From the NCBI RefSeq assembly GCF_026914265.1, contig NC_069133.1, positions 11,973,937 through 12,037,936 on the forward strand: a DNA stretch of 64,000 bases. Direction: 5' to 3'. Under the pieces are notes generated by a model. It saw only the letters and a program-made list of their open reading frames with translations, made no database searches and was not told where the DNA came from. Positions 11,690-24,950 of the stretch are shown here, one piece after another. Within the stretch, counting starts at the first letter, position 1. Each line of letters begins with the position of its first letter. The stretch is from Mya arenaria (taxonomy: Eukaryota; Mollusca; Bivalvia; Myida; Myidae). Position numbers and translations under genes: made by a program.

Positions 11690-13040
11690 GGGTTGGGTAA
11701 GATTTTCACATCACAAACCGTGGTGGAATGAGCGGCTGTCTGAGTTATGGTACAATGTGTGTGATAATGAGAAGTGTTGGTTAGCCTGTCTGGAGACAGA
11801 AACGATAAACTTCCATTGGTATCTGTTTATGTTCAGTGCCGTAAAATATTTGATAAAGAAGTTCAGCGGTCGAAACGTATGTATTGGTTTTCAATGCAAC
11901 TTTTAAATGACTGCAATGTAGACCAAAGTCGTTTCTGGAAATCTATTGGTAAAGTGGGGGTCGGCCACTCGAAGCATAAGCAGATTCCAATGGAAGTGGT
12001 GTTGGATAATGTCAACATTTCCAAATATTTGCCAGGTGTATTAGATAAATGGAAGTCAGATTATAGCTCTTTGTTTAATAATTTGAGGCTGGCTGACAAT
12101 TGTAATAATGACAATGAACATGTGTCCGTTTTCAACAATTGTATAAGTGTAATGGAGGTTAAGAGAGCAGTTGATAATGCGAAGTCCGTTAAATCCTGCG
12201 GTTTAAATCAACTTCTTGCAGAAATTATAAAACATGATACATCGGTTATGTTTTTAAATGTTTTATTTAATATATGTTATAATAAGGGAATTGTTTCGTC
12301 TATTTGGAGTAAATCGATTATAAATCCAATCCCAAAATCTTGGGATCCAAGAGAACCTATGTCTTACAGAGGCATTGCTCTTGCCTCCGTCATATACAAG
12401 CTGTATTGTAATATTTTAAATGCACACCTCAGTGGTTCGGTGGAGTCGAATAATCTGCTTGTTGAGGAACAAAACGGCTTTCGGAAACATAGGAGCACCA
12501 CTGGCCATATTTTATCTTTAACTTCTCTCATTGATACTCGGAGAAAAAAGAAATTAAGTACATTCTGCAACTTTATTGACTTTCTTAAAGCGTTCGATTT
12601 ATTAACAGAGAAAAACTTGGGGCTCGGCTTAGCGACTGTGGCGTGTCAGGTAAAATGTTGATAGCTATTAAGTCAATTTATTCATCTGTTCTCTTTTGTT
12701 TAAGAATTAACGGTTTGAAAACTGATTTGTTTGAGACACACTGCGGTCTCCGTCAAGGTTGTATTTGGTCTCCACTGTTGTTTAACATGTTCATCAATGA
12801 TCTTGCTGTATATTTGAAATCATTTGGTAAAGGTTTAACACTCGACAATGAATGTATATGTATTATGTTATACGCAGATTATATTGTTTTGTTTACTGAA
12901 AATTCAGCTGATTTGCAGTTTCTGTTGAGTGCCTTATATGACTGATGTTGTATGAATGGCATGGAGATTAACTGTACAGTAGTAAAAGCAGTGTTGTTCA
13001 TTTTAGACCAAATTCTCGTTAAAGAACAAGTACAATTGTA
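11690..13040 (+). mobile_element. Decayed LINE, RT domain largely preserved
   Basis: An open frame of 295 codons (11,774-12,661) carries non-LTR reverse transcriptase blocks: 'MSYRGIALASVIYKL' (residues 196-210), 'EEQNGFRKHRST' (231-242) and the palm 'FIDFLKAFD' (267-275). A frameshift near 12,598 moves the continuation to another frame, 12,601-12,945, with 'LRQGCIWSPLLFNMFINDL' and 'MLYADYIVLF', where the second catalytic Asp of YADD is replaced by Tyr. Upstream, 'WWNERLSELWYNV' at 11,720 is the usual endonuclease-RT linker. The element ends in a short 'MEINCT' motif near 12,961. It lacks the endonuclease and 3' part and is dead. Reading frame drift and the lost Asp suggest moderate age. Clade not assigned. 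Confidence 0.85.
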
Positions 13041-13630
13041 AGTTTGTAAGTTTATTTTGACTCGATGCAGATATCCAAATTATTGCTGGTAATTTATCTT
13101 TTAAAGACCCTTATTCATAAATAAACTTTAGCAATACTTAGAAAGCAAAGTTCTAATTCTGATACACTTTGGTCTACCTTTTTTGCACTCAACCCAACAT
13201 GTTTATTTTTCGTACTGTGTAATTGTTGTTTACCTCATTAATATTCATAGTTCTTGATTTAAAATATCAACCAATCAATTGTGATAATCGTTGCAAAAAT
13301 AGTTAAAATACGCCCATTAAGAAATCAATTCTCGTAACGGTCGATACTCTTTCGCTCGTTAGCGTCCATTGTTTGGTGAAAGGTCTCTAATTGGTATACA
13401 ATATAATTGTGTAGGTGAAAGTACCGCTATCAAAACTTCGCTAATTGACATCAGTGCTAATTTGAAATAGGGGTCCTTTGTTGACAGTTTGCAACTATCA
13501 CAACAACTGTCAACTAATTGATTGAGGTCAATTGTATACACAGCGGGGATTAGAGGGACCGTAAATTGTCCTATTGGCAACTAACCAGATCTGATATTTT
13601 GTCTGTAAATCGTGTATTTGGTGATTTTTT
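13041..13630. other. No gene seen; shares a block with 33.5 kb
   Basis: The stretch near 13,540-13,565 ('gcggggattagagggaccgt') appears reverse-complemented near 33,551-33,572 beside another GAGTACTCG element. This suggests both belong to one larger dispersed element. Confidence 0.4.
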
Positions 13631-13709
13631 TCCGAGTACTCGAGTAGTGATTTGGTACTCGAGTACTCTGACGTTCGATCGAGTACTCGGGTACTCGTAG
13701 CCATCCCTA
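13631..13709. mobile_element. hAT-type element end with GAGTACTCG motifs
   Basis: GAGTACTCG-type palindromic motifs recur every 20-30 bp and finish in GGGTACTCGTAGCCATCCCT. Read on the other strand this is AGGGATGGCTACGAGTACCC, which resembles the C/TAGGGATG ends I associate with hAT elements. Related sequence lies at 33,190-33,260, 33,690-33,730 and 41,154-41,510, the last next to a hAT transposase remnant. Confidence 0.6.
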
Positions 13710-14509
13710 ATAATGGTACATAGCAAAGGATATGATATTTATTTTGCCAATACAGCCTGGGACCAATTATACAAAATTCTACTCCCTGATTAAACTGGAA
13801 ACTTTTTTAAAAGAAAACTCAAAAGCTATACTGTATATGGACCATATACTTCCATACTGTCACTAACAGGAACGCATATATATCTAATGAACAATAACAC
13901 CTGACAGAAAATACATCATGACTGTCTCACATCGAGTATCATTACTTGAATTTAATATTGATAAGGGAAAACAAATAAAACAACAACAATTGTATTACTA
14001 TAATTGCAAACTTCCTCCCACATGCCATATAACTTGGATAGCCGATGGATTATTCCTCGATGAGAACATGCAGCGGGAGAGGCAGTAAGTCCAATATCGC
14101 ACAGAAATACACAGAAATTGTACTGTTCCTTAGCATCGACTTTCTATTTAGTTTACAGTAATGATTAAAATAACAAAAACATTTTAATTTCTTGTCTGGA
14201 AAAGTGTATTTGAAGGTGAAAACACATCTTCATCGTAATCCGATGGAAGCTAAGAGATCGAATGTCTATAAATAACTTTGCATGAAACAAAAACAAATTT
14301 CAACTCCTTTTTAATTCAATATTTGACCAATTTTAATCATCAAATCAAATGTAACTTTAGGTGACCAAAACCCCCATAAAAAGGAACCAAAATGTAAACA
14401 TTATAAAATTAAAACAAAAACATAATCCTAAAGGGCAAGAATTAATGTATTAAGTAAGTTGATAGGTAAAACTACTAATTCGTGATAACTGTTTAACCAT
14501 TTTTTCCAC
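13710..14509. other. No gene seen
   Basis: AT-rich sequence, no supported gene or bounded element. Confidence 0.35.
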
Positions 14510-14511
14510 TA

Positions 14512-14686
14512 CAGTCGAACCCCGTTGGCTCGAACTCCCAGGGACCGGTGAAAATACCTCGAGCCTCGGAAAATTCGAGCCAAGCGGGAATGTTAACGTT
14601 TAGTGTAAAAAAATCGGTTCTTTCCATCTAGTTCGAGCCAAAGAGGAATTCGAGCCAAGCGAATTCGAGCCAACGGGGTTCGGCTG
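14512..14686. mobile_element. 175-bp Tigger/pogo-like MITE
   Basis: Starts CAGTCGAACCCCGTTGGCTC and ends with its near-perfect inverse, GAGCCAACGGGGTTCGGCTG, between TA dinucleotides (14,510-14,511 and 14,687-14,688). TA targets and CAGTCGAAC ends are typical of the Tc1/mariner superfamily, Tigger/pogo branch. Inside, 'ttcgagccaa' recurs several times. No coding capacity. Confidence 0.85.
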
Positions 14687-15756
14687 TATATATCTTTATA
14701 AACACTTTCGCTAGTCAGGATTTGATGACGATGTGTTTCTTTATCTTACGCAGGCTAAAAGACGCCGTTAGGATAAACTAGACTGTGCTGTTTAATTATA
14801 CTTTAAATTTGTACTTCTATGAATGCTCAAAATAACATTTTTTATTATATACCCGTTATTAATCCATGTAAAATACGGTAGTCCGTACTCGAACCGTATT
14901 CCGCTCTGCTGACGTCATAACATAAGCGTATCATTGCGCGATGCAATATTCATATTATGTTGCCTTTTAATGTTGCCGATACATTGTCAATTCAATTATG
15001 CTGCAGTTTTACTTTTTATCATGCTCATTGAATATTGAAAATATAATGCATTTGTCATCAATTTATTAAATGTTATACCAAATATGTATTTTAGATAGCA
15101 GACCTTGCATTTCGAAATAGATTGTTAGTATTCGATTAACTGTAAAAAAACAATCTGGATCAAGCTCTGAATATGTGTCTAAATGTGATGTTTTATGGCA
15201 TCATTGCACTTGGGTTTTAAGTATTTCTAAACGAGACATTTTGTATGAAGTTATTGTTTTTAAATTTACGTTCTGTTTCAGCAAACATCATACATTCTGT
15301 CATGTTTTGTTTCAGTAGCTGATCGGCAGGGAGTGACACAAGTAGTTTTTCGAGATTGATAGTTGCTGTTTATAGTAAAATATAACGGAGTACTAACAGT
15401 ACCTATAAATCTTCATTTAAATCAGATGACTGTCTAATTATTTCCGAGATTTTATTAATCATCATTGTTTTGTTGGTTTTTATTGGTTAAGTGGTCGCCA
15501 ACGTTTTAAATCGTACTTTTGAAAGTTTCCATTGAAGTGGTATCTACGTTTCTTTCAAGTATTTTTTTCTGCTCTCTATATCTAAAATCAAAGATAGTAT
15601 GTTATGAAACAAAATAAGTCAAGAATAGGTTTGGTAAATAACAGAATTAATGTATCACAAATTTAGTGAAATCGAAAGTCTTATGCCGATGAGAACGCAG
15701 TAAAATATCTTCTCTTAAGGACAGCTACAATCTATATCAATAAATATTTGTTGGAA
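14687..15756. other. No gene seen
   Basis: AT-rich DNA without recognisable genes or element boundaries. Confidence 0.35.
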
Positions 15757-15919
15757 TTATGATTATTATTAATATTATTATTATTAATATCATTATTATT
15801 TTTATGATTATCTTAATATTTCTTCTTCTTCTTCTTCTTCTTCTTCATCTTCTTCTTCTTCTTCTTCTTCTTCTTCTTCTTCTTCTTCTTCTTCTTCTTC
15901 TTCTTCTTCTTCTTCTTCT
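15757..15919. repeat. (TTA)n and (TTC)n microsatellites
   Basis: Degenerate ATT triplets (15,765-15,800) followed by about 90 bp of nearly pure CTT (15,826-15,919). The minus-strand poly-Lys frame is an artefact. Confidence 0.95.
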
Positions 15920-16164
15920 GTAGCCTACGGTTATACATGTACAAGCTATTTGTTTGCGATTGAAGACATAACAATATTACCACAACAAAAAAAGAAAAAA
16001 AAAGATACGGCAAGAAAAACTAACACGATGATGCACATTTCTGTTGATATTTATGACCATTTGCTCGGCTGATATTTATCCAAAAATGTTTATACTACAA
16101 TAAATGAAAGTAAAATTACAATGCATGTAATCCTTTTTATTCCTTTAAGCGTAAACAACGGGCC

Positions 16165-16785
16165 ATTAATCCCAGGTGGACAACTTGCCATTAATCCCAA
16201 ACAGCAATCGACCATTAATCCCAGGTGGACAACTTGCCATTAATCCCAAACAGCAATCGGCCATTAATCCCACGTGGACAACTTGCCATTAATCCCAAAC
16301 AGCAATTGACCATTAATTCCAGGTGGACAACTTGCCATTTATCACAAACAGCATTCGGCCATTAATCCCAGGTGGACAACTTGCCATTTATCACAAACAG
16401 CAATCGGCCATTAATCCCAGGTGGACAACTTGCCATTTATCACAAACAACAATCGGCCATTAATCCCATGTGGACAACTTGCCATTTATCACAAACAGCA
16501 ATCGGCCATTAATCACAGGTGGACAAATTGCCATTAATCCCAAATAGCAATCGGCCATTAATCACAGGTGGGCAAATTGCCATTAATCCCAAATAGCAAT
16601 CGGCCATTAATCCCAGGTGGACAACTGGGCATTATTCACAAACAGCAATCGGCCATTAATCACAGGTGGACAACTGGGCATTATTCACAAACAGCAATCG
16701 ACCATTAATTCCCAGGTGGACAACCGGGCATTAATCACAGGTGAACAACAAGCCTTTAATCTCAAACGTTCACGTGCGTTGATTA
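16165..16785. repeat. 49-bp minisatellite
   Basis: About 12 tandem copies of a 49-bp unit of the form 'ccattaatcccaggtggaca' then 'acttgccattaatcccaaac' then 'agcaatcgg'. The unit itself contains two diverged half-units, each with CCATTAATCCCA. Copies become more variable toward the right end. Confidence 0.9.
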
Positions 16786-16967
16786 CGTTTGCATACGGTT
16801 TTTAGGTTTTAGATTTATCAGTCTTTAAAAATCAAAGAAAATAATCGATAAACGTTACAATGCGTTTAAATTAATGGAAATCAACCCAAAGATGTAAGCA
16901 TATAACCATTTTGGTACCTCAATTTGAAGCAAAAGTTAAGGACAAACGGTTGTCAATAAGAGCTTAA

Positions 16968-17256
16968 AGCTGCACCCTTGACAGTTTCGATATGTTTTTA
17001 AAGATTTTGTCTCAGAATCAGCTGATTTTGGCATTAATGCCTTGAACACATCTAAATTGTTCGGAAAACTGTCGAAAATTTCTTCTTTTCTTAAAGCGTT
17101 AATTTAAGCCATAACATATAAATGAATAACTGCGATCTTATCTTTTATAAGCAATCTTGTATCGCTAGCTTTCAGAAATTTACGCAAAATTTAGCTCATT
17201 CCTAGACAAAAAGTAAAAAAAAGCTGTCAAAACGGTTAATCTGTGAGAGTGCAGCT
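16968..17256. mobile_element. 289-bp TTAA MITE (AGCTGCAC ends)
   Basis: AGCTGCACCCTTGACAG at the left is mirrored by GAGAGTGCAGCT at the right; TTAA flanks both (16,964-16,967 and 17,257-17,260). The interior is AT-rich and non-coding. Same target preference as the element at 9,752 but different ends. Confidence 0.8.
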
Positions 17257-17260
17257 TTAA

Positions 17261-17595
17261 CATGCATGCCATATTATTCGATTCTCATAAACCATTAATT
17301 TGTTATAACACTGACCTTAACTGTCATCAACGATTCCCAGTAACTCATAAAACGTACGTCTCCAAAAACACCAGAGGAATTAAAAGGAAAAATAGTCTGC
17401 ATTTAATAAACAAGAACCATTAATGTACATGCTGTATTTGTCAAAAGCCATGACTGTTGCTATTGAAGTCGTCTTGTAAAAAATTAAACAATGACGACTT
17501 CTAAATAACCGTTCAAGATAAAATGTAAAACTCCGGATTCCATGTCATAAGTAAGTTAGATATTTTAAACCGGTCTCATTTGTTTGATTTAGATG
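17261..17595. other. No gene seen
   Basis: AT-rich spacer between a MITE and the 60-bp satellite. Confidence 0.35.
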
Positions 17596-19260
17596 GTCTG
17601 TAATTTGTTGGACCTTTTCATTTGTTGATGACTTCCAATACATCATAGTTACCGTAGTCTGTTAGTTGTTGGACCTTTCATTTGTTGTTGACTTCCAATA
17701 CATCATAGTAACCGTGATCTGTAAGTTGTTGGACCTTTCATTTGTTGTTGACTTCCAATACATCATAGTAACCGTGATCTGTAAGTTGTTAGACCTTTCA
17801 TTTGTTGTTGACTTCCAATACATCATAGTAACCGTGGTGTGTTAGTTGTTGGACCTTTTCATTTGTTGTTGACTTCCAATACATCATAGTAACCGTGATC
17901 TGTAAGTTGTTGGACCTTTCATTTGTTGCTGACTTCCAATACACCATAGTAACCGTGGTGTGTTAGTTGTTGGACCTTTCATTTGTTGTTTACTTCCAAT
18001 ACACCATAGTAACCGTGGTGTTTTAGTTGTTGGACCTTTTCATTTGTTGTTGACTTCCAATACATCATAGTTACCGTAGTCTGTTAGTTGTTGGACCTTT
18101 CATTTGTTGTTGACTTCCAATACATCATAGTAACCGGGATCTGTAAGTTGTTAGACCTTTCATTTGTTGTTGACTTCCAATACATCATAGTAACCGTGGT
18201 GTGTTAGTTGTTGGACCTTTCATTTGTTGTTGACTTCCAATACATCATAGTAACCGTGATCTGTAAGTTGTTGGACCTTTCATTTGTTGTTGACTTCCAA
18301 TACATCATAGTAACAGTGATCTGTAAGTTGTTAGACCTTTCATTTGTTGTTGACTTCCAATACATCATAGTAACCGTGGTGTGTTAGTTGTTGGACCTTT
18401 CATTTGTTGTTGACTTCCAATACATCATAGTAACCGTGATCTGTAAGTTGTTGGACCTTTCATTTGTTGTTGACTTCCAATACATCATAGTAACCGTGAT
18501 CTGTAAGTTGTTGGACCTTTCATTTGTTGTTGACTTCCAATACATCATAGTAACCGTGATCTGTAAGTTGTTGGACCTTTCATTTGTTGTTGACTTCCAA
18601 TACATCATAGTAACCGTGATCTGTAAGTTGTTGGACCTTTCATTTGTTGTTGACTTCCAATACATCATAGTAACCGTGATCTGTAAGTTGTTGGACCTTT
18701 CATTTGTTGTTGACTTCCAATACATCATAGTAACCGTGATCTGTAAGTTGTTGGACCTTTCATTTGTTGTTGACTTCCAATACATCATAGTAACCGTGAT
18801 CTGTAAGTTGTTGGACCTTTCATTTGTTGTTGACTTCCAATACATCATAGTAACCGTGATCTGTAAGTTGTTGGACCTTTCATTTGTTGTTGACTTCCAA
18901 TACATCATAGTAACCGTGATCTGTAAGTTGTTAGACCTTTCATTTGTTGTTGACTTCCAATACATCATAGTGACCGTGGTGTGTTAGTTGTTGGACCTTT
19001 CATTTGTTGTTGACTTCCAATACATCATAGTAACCGTGATCTGTAAGTTGTTGGATTTTTCATTTGTTGTTGACTTCCAATACATCATAGTAACCGTGAT
19101 CTGTAAGTTGTTGGACCTTTCATTTGTTGTTGACTTCCAATACACCATAGTAACCGTGGTCGGTTAGTTTTTAGATCTTTCATTTGTTGATTATTCCCCG
19201 TATGTCATCGTTGCCGAAGTCTATTAGATGTATGACCTTTCATTTCTTAATGATTTCCAT
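17596..19260. repeat. 60-bp satellite array
   Basis: About 27 head-to-tail copies of a 60-bp unit (phrases: GTTGTTGGACCTTTCATTTG, 'gacttccaatacatcatagt', 'aaccgtgatctgtaa'). Two main variants, 'gatctgtaag' and 'ggtgtgttag', alternate in the flanks, while 18,400-18,960 is almost fully homogenised. The last two units decay. Because 60 is a multiple of three and the unit lacks stops in one frame on each strand, frames of 199 and 194 codons arise with perfect 20-residue periods. These are not treated as genes. Confidence 0.95.
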
Positions 19261-20061
19261 TGCTTCACATTGTTACATTTCCATGACAGTGACTGCAGCT
19301 TGGTTTTCTTGATCCTGCATGGCAAGTTTTTAAATATTTGTGAGAGTGGGCTCTCTATAGCATTGTATAATTTGTAATTTAAGATTTACAATATATGTAG
19401 TGGTCAGTATGCACTATTGCAACTCCGTAATACAAATATAACATCAGGGTTGTCCTATAGTTTTATCTTTAGGAGCAGTACTTTCTCGATAGTATTTATG
19501 AGCCTTTCCAAATTTTGGTTGCTCTCATTTGCTTATGATGCTGCCGGGAATATGAAACGAGCGCCTTTTAAAATGGTACATGCTTGTGACCGAAATGAGA
19601 TAAAGCGTGAATTTGATGCCTGCCTTTTAATGTAATAATCGATATGGAATATGTGAAATAAATGCAGAAGTTTCAAAAATTTCACAACACTGGTTGAGGC
19701 TTTCCACGACTATGTATAAAAGATTCATGATGATCACAACCAAGTGTTATTGTTTGATTTTGAAAGTGTTGAGCGGACATTGATATAATAATTCAGTACA
19801 AGTTAAAGATTGTTAGTATGCACTTACAGATGTAAATGGTTTGATGCAATGCAGTCGCATAGCCATTTACGTTGTAAAAGTACATATCAACAAGCTTTAA
19901 GTTTTAAGTGGTCTACATTATGTTATGTAAACAACCAACTTACTAGGCCAGCCAGTAATTATATTTTCCGCTTCACATGATCAAAAATCAATAACAGCTG
20001 ACTGTTGATGTACTGAAAAAAATGTATTGGAATACTTGGAAATACTATCTTCGCATTTGAT
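19261..20061. other. No gene seen
   Basis: AT-rich DNA; the 72-codon frame at 19,417-19,635 lacks any domain or homologue I recognise. Confidence 0.35.

Positions 20062-20109
<48 letters not shown>
20062..20109. repeat. (CAA)n microsatellite
   Basis: Sixteen nearly perfect CAA triplets. Confidence 0.95.
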
Positions 20110-20565
20110 CAATGTTGACCACTATGAGTGTATAGCTCGTACAGTTGTCTGTAAATTAAATGTTTAGTTCATGCTCGACGTTGTTTTAGTGACAATGACA
20201 ATGTTGTAACCCTATTATCTGTAAATACATGCAGTATTTTAATGGCCTTGTGTTAAAGCGTTATCACATTCACAAACATTTTTTTTAATCATTTTCATTT
20301 ATTGTGTGTGTGTTTCCGTCCTTTGTTTTTGGAGGTTATTTTGAGTTTTATAATGTATCGTTCCCTAATGAAATCGTGCGCATCATATTAGTCTTAAACA
20401 AGAATTCAATAGGTTGCTTTTTTGACTTTGTAACGATTTCGTAATCATGACAAATTGCTTGCCATTTTTTATTCAATCGAATAATGTATGCGTAAATCTT
20501 TTTCGAATTACTGAACGAGAATTTCTTTTATGCTCATCATCATTACAACGATAAATTTCACATCT
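20110..20565. other. No gene seen
   Basis: AT-rich spacer before the 25-bp satellite. Confidence 0.35.
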
Positions 20566-20569
20566 GATT

Positions 20570-23500
20570 ACCATATTCTAATGCACATCTGATTACCATA
20601 TTCTAATGCACATCTGATTACCATATTCTAATGCACATCTGATTGCCATATTCTAGTGCACACCTGGCTACCATGTTCTAGTGCACACCTGGCTACCATG
20701 TTCTAGTAAAAATCTGATAACCATGTTCTAGTGCACATCTGATTACCATGTTCAAGGTACAAGTGCTCATCTGATTACCATATTCTAGTGCACACCTGGT
20801 GACCATGTTCTAGTGCACATCTGATTACCATGTTCTAGTGCACACATGGTTACCATGTTCTAGTGCACACCTGATTACCATGTTCTTACGCACACCTGAT
20901 AACTATGTTCTAGTGAACACCTGGTTACCATGTTCTAGTGCACATCTGATTACCATGTTCTTGTGCTAACCTGATTACCATGTTCTAGTGCACACCTGGT
21001 TGCCATGTTCTAGTGTACACCTGGATACCATGTTCTAGTGCACACATGATTACCATGTTCTAGTACACACGTGTTTACCATGTTCTACTGCACAAGTGCT
21101 TACAATGTTCTAGTGCACACCTTGTTACCATGTTTTAGTGCACACCCGATTACCATGTTCTAGTGCACACCCGATTACCATGTTCTAGTGCACATCCCTA
21201 TTACCATGTTCTAGTGCACATCTGATTATCATGTTCTAGTGCACACCTGATTACCAAGTTCTAGTGCACATCTGATTACCTTGTTCTAGTTCAAACCTGA
21301 TAACCATGTTCTAGTGCAAATCTGATTACCATGTTCTCGTGCACACCTGGTTAACATGTTCTAGTGCACACCTGGTTACCATGCTCTAGTGCAAATCTGA
21401 TTACCATGTTCTAGTGCATACCTGGTGACCATGTTCTAGTGCACACCTGATTACCATGTTCAAGGTACACGTGCTAATCTGATTACCATGTCTAGTGCAG
21501 ACCTGGTGACCATGTTGTAGTGCACACCTGGTTACCATGCTCTAATGCAAATCTGATTACCATGTTCTAGTGCATACCTGGTGACCATGTCCTAGTGCAC
21601 ACCTGATTACCATGTTCAAGGTACACGTGCTAATCTGATTACCATGACTAGTGCACACCTGATTACCATGTTCTAGTTCACACTGATTACCATGTTCTAT
21701 TGCACACCTGATTACCATGTTCTAGTGCACACCTGATTACGATGTTCAAGGTACAAGTGCTCATTTGATTTCCTTGTTCTAGTGCACACGTGTTGACCAT
21801 GTTCTAGTGCACACCTGATTACCATGTTCAAGGTACACGTGCTAATCTGATTACCATGTTCTAGTGCACACCTGGTGACCATGTTGTAGTGCTCATCTGA
21901 TTACCATGTTCAAGGTTCACGTGCTCATCCGATTACCATGTTCTAGTGCACACCTGATTACCATGTTCTAGTGCACACTGATTACCATGTTCTATTGCAC
22001 ACCTGATTACCATGTTCTAGTGCACATCCCTGTCACCATGTTCTAGTGCATACCTGATTACCATATTGTAGTTCTCACCTGATTACCATGTTCTAGTGCA
22101 CATCCCTATCACCATGTTCTAGTGCACACGTGATTACCATGTTGTAGTGCGCAACTGATTACCATGTTCTATTGCACACTTGATTACCATGTTCTAGTGC
22201 ACATCCCTATCACCATGTCATAGTGCACGTATGATTACCATGTTCTAGTGCATACCTGATTACCATATTGTAGTGCTCACCTGATTACCATGTTCTAGTG
22301 CACACCTGGTTAACATGTTCTAGTGCACACCTGGTTACCATGCTCTAGTGCAAATATGATTACCATGTTCTAGTGCATACCTGGTGACCATGTTCTAGTG
22401 CACACCTGATTACCATGTTCAAGGTACACGTGCTAATCTGATTACCATGTCTAGTGCACACCTGGTGACCATGTTGTAGTGCACACCTGGTTACCATGCT
22501 CTAGTGCAAATATGATTACCATGTTCTAGTGCATACCTGGTGACCATGTTCTAGTGCGCACCTGATTACCATGTTCAAGGTTCACGTGCTAATCTGATTA
22601 CCATGTCTAGTGCACACCTGATTACCATGTTCTAGTGCACACTGATTACCATGTTCTATTACACACCTGATTACCATGTTCTAGTGCACACCTGATTACC
22701 ATGTTCAAGGTTCAAGTGCTCATTTGATTTCCTTGTTCTAGTACACACTAGTTGACCATGTTCTAGTGCACACCTGATTACCATGTTCAAGGTACACGTG
22801 CTAATCTGATTACCATGTTCTAGTGCACACCTGGTGACCATGTTGTAGTGCTCATCTGATTACCATGTTCAAGGTTCACGTGCTCATCCGATTACCATGT
22901 TCTAGCGCACACCTGATTACGATGTTCAAGGTACAAGTGCTCATTTGATTTCCTTGTTCTAGTGCACACGTGTTGACCATGTTCTAGTGCACACCTGATT
23001 ACCATGTTCAAGGTACACGTGCTAATCTGATTACCATGTTCTAGTGCACACCTGGTGACCATGTTGTAGTGCTCATCTGATTACCATGTTCAAGGTTCAC
23101 GTGCTCATCCGATTACCATGTTCTAGTGCACACCTGATTACCATGTTCTAGTGCACACTGATTACCATGTTCTATTGCACACCTGATTACTATGTTCTTG
23201 TGCACATCCCTGTCACCATGTTCTAGTGCATACCTGATTACCATATTGTAGTTCTCACCTGATTACCATGTTCTAGTGCACATCCCTATCACCATGTTCT
23301 AGTGCACACGTGATTACCATGTTGTAGTGCGCAACTGATTACCATGTTCTATTGCACACTTGATTACCATGTTCTAGTGCACATCCCTATCACCATGTCA
23401 TAGTGCACGTATGATTACCATGTTCTAGTGCATACCTGATTACCATATTGTAGTGCTCACCTGATTACCATGTTTTAGTGCACACCTGGTTAACATGTTC

Positions 23501-24950
23501 TAGTGCACACCTGGTTACCATGCTCTAGTGCAAATCTGATTACCATGTTCTAGTGCATACCTGGTGACCATGTTCTAGTGCACACCTGATTACCATGTTC
23601 AAGGTACACGTGCTAATCTGATTACCATGTCTAGTGCACACCTGGTGACCATGTTGTAGTGCATACCTGGTGACCATGTTCTAGTGCACACCTGATTACC
23701 ATGTTCAAGGTACACGTGCTAATCTGATTACCATGTCTAGTGCACACCTGGTGACCATGTTGTAGTGCACACCTGGTTACCATGCTCTAGTGCAAATATG
23801 ATTACCATGTTCAAGTGCATACCTGGTGACCATGTTCTAGTGCACACCTGATTACCATGTTCAAGGTTCACGTGCTAATCTGATTACCATGTCTAGTGCA
23901 CACCTGATTACCATGTTCTAGTGCACACTGATTACCATGTTCTATTGCACACCTGATTACCATGTTCTAGTGCACACCTGATTACCATGTTCAAGGTTCA
24001 AGTGCTCATTTGATTTCCTTGTTCTAGTACACACTTGTTGACCATGTTCTAGTGCACACCTGATTACCATGTTCAAGGTACACGTGCTAATCTGATTACC
24101 ATGTTCTAGTGCACACCTGGTGACCATGTTGTAGTGCTCATCTGATTACCATGTTCAAGGTTCACGTGCTCATCCGATTACCATGTTCTAGTGCACACCT
24201 GATTACCATGTTCTAGTGCACACCTATTTACCATGTTCTAGTGCACACCTGATTACCATGTTCTAGTGAACACCTGATTACTATGTTGTAGTGCTCACCT
24301 GGTTGCCATGTCCTAATGCACACCTGGTTTGCATGTTCTTATGCACATTTGATTACCATGTTTTAATGCACATCTGATGACTTGGTTCCAGTTCACATCT
24401 GATTACCATGTTCTAGTGCACATCTGATTACCATGTTCTAGTGCACACCTGGTTACCATGTTCTAGTGCACACCTGGTTACCATGTTCTAGTGCACACCT
24501 AATTACCATGTTCAGGGAAGACATGATCACCATGTTGTAGTGCTCACCTGGTTGCCATGTCCTAATGCACACCTGGTTAGCATGTTCTAATGCACATTTG
24601 ATTACCATGTTCTAGTGCACATCTGATTACGTGGTTCCAGTGCCCATCTGATTACCATGTTCTAGCGCACATCTGGTTACCATGTTCTAGTGCACACCAG
24701 GTTACCATGTTCTAGTGCACACCTGGTTACCATGTTCTAGTGCACACCTGGTTACCATGTTCTAGTGCACATCTGATTACAATGTTCTAGTGCACATCTG
24801 ATTACAATGTTCTAATGCACATCTGATTACAATGTTCTAGTGCACATCTGATTACAATGTTCAAGGTACAAGTGCTCATCTGATTACCATTTTGAAGCGC
24901 ACATATGATTACAATGTTCAAATGCACATCTGATTTCCATGTTGAAAGGC
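20570..24950. repeat. 25-bp satellite array with higher-order repeats
   Basis: About 4.4 kb, roughly 170 copies, of a 25-bp unit: 'cacacctgattaccatgttc' plus 'tagtg'. Two sub-variants carry 'ttcaaggtacacgtgctaat' or shortened 'atgtctagtg' units. From about 21,720 the array has higher-order structure: the 21,721-22,900 segment repeats with a 1,180-bp shift (for example 'gatgttcaag' at 21,741 and 22,921; 'tgcacatccctgtcaccatg' at 22,021 and 23,201). A third partial copy begins near 24,000 and is displaced by a local ~108-bp duplication around 23,577-23,790. Both array edges consist of simpler, more diverged units. Confidence 0.95.

Noticed and set aside
15813-16013. Poly-lysine minus-strand frame
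   Set aside because: Reading of the CTT microsatellite.
18384-18987. 194- and 199-codon frames with perfect 20-residue repeats
   Set aside because: Product of a 60-bp satellite; both strands open at once and no start or splice context.
20570-24950. CRISPR-like array
   Set aside because: Units are contiguous 25-bp satellite copies without unique spacers, in an animal genome.
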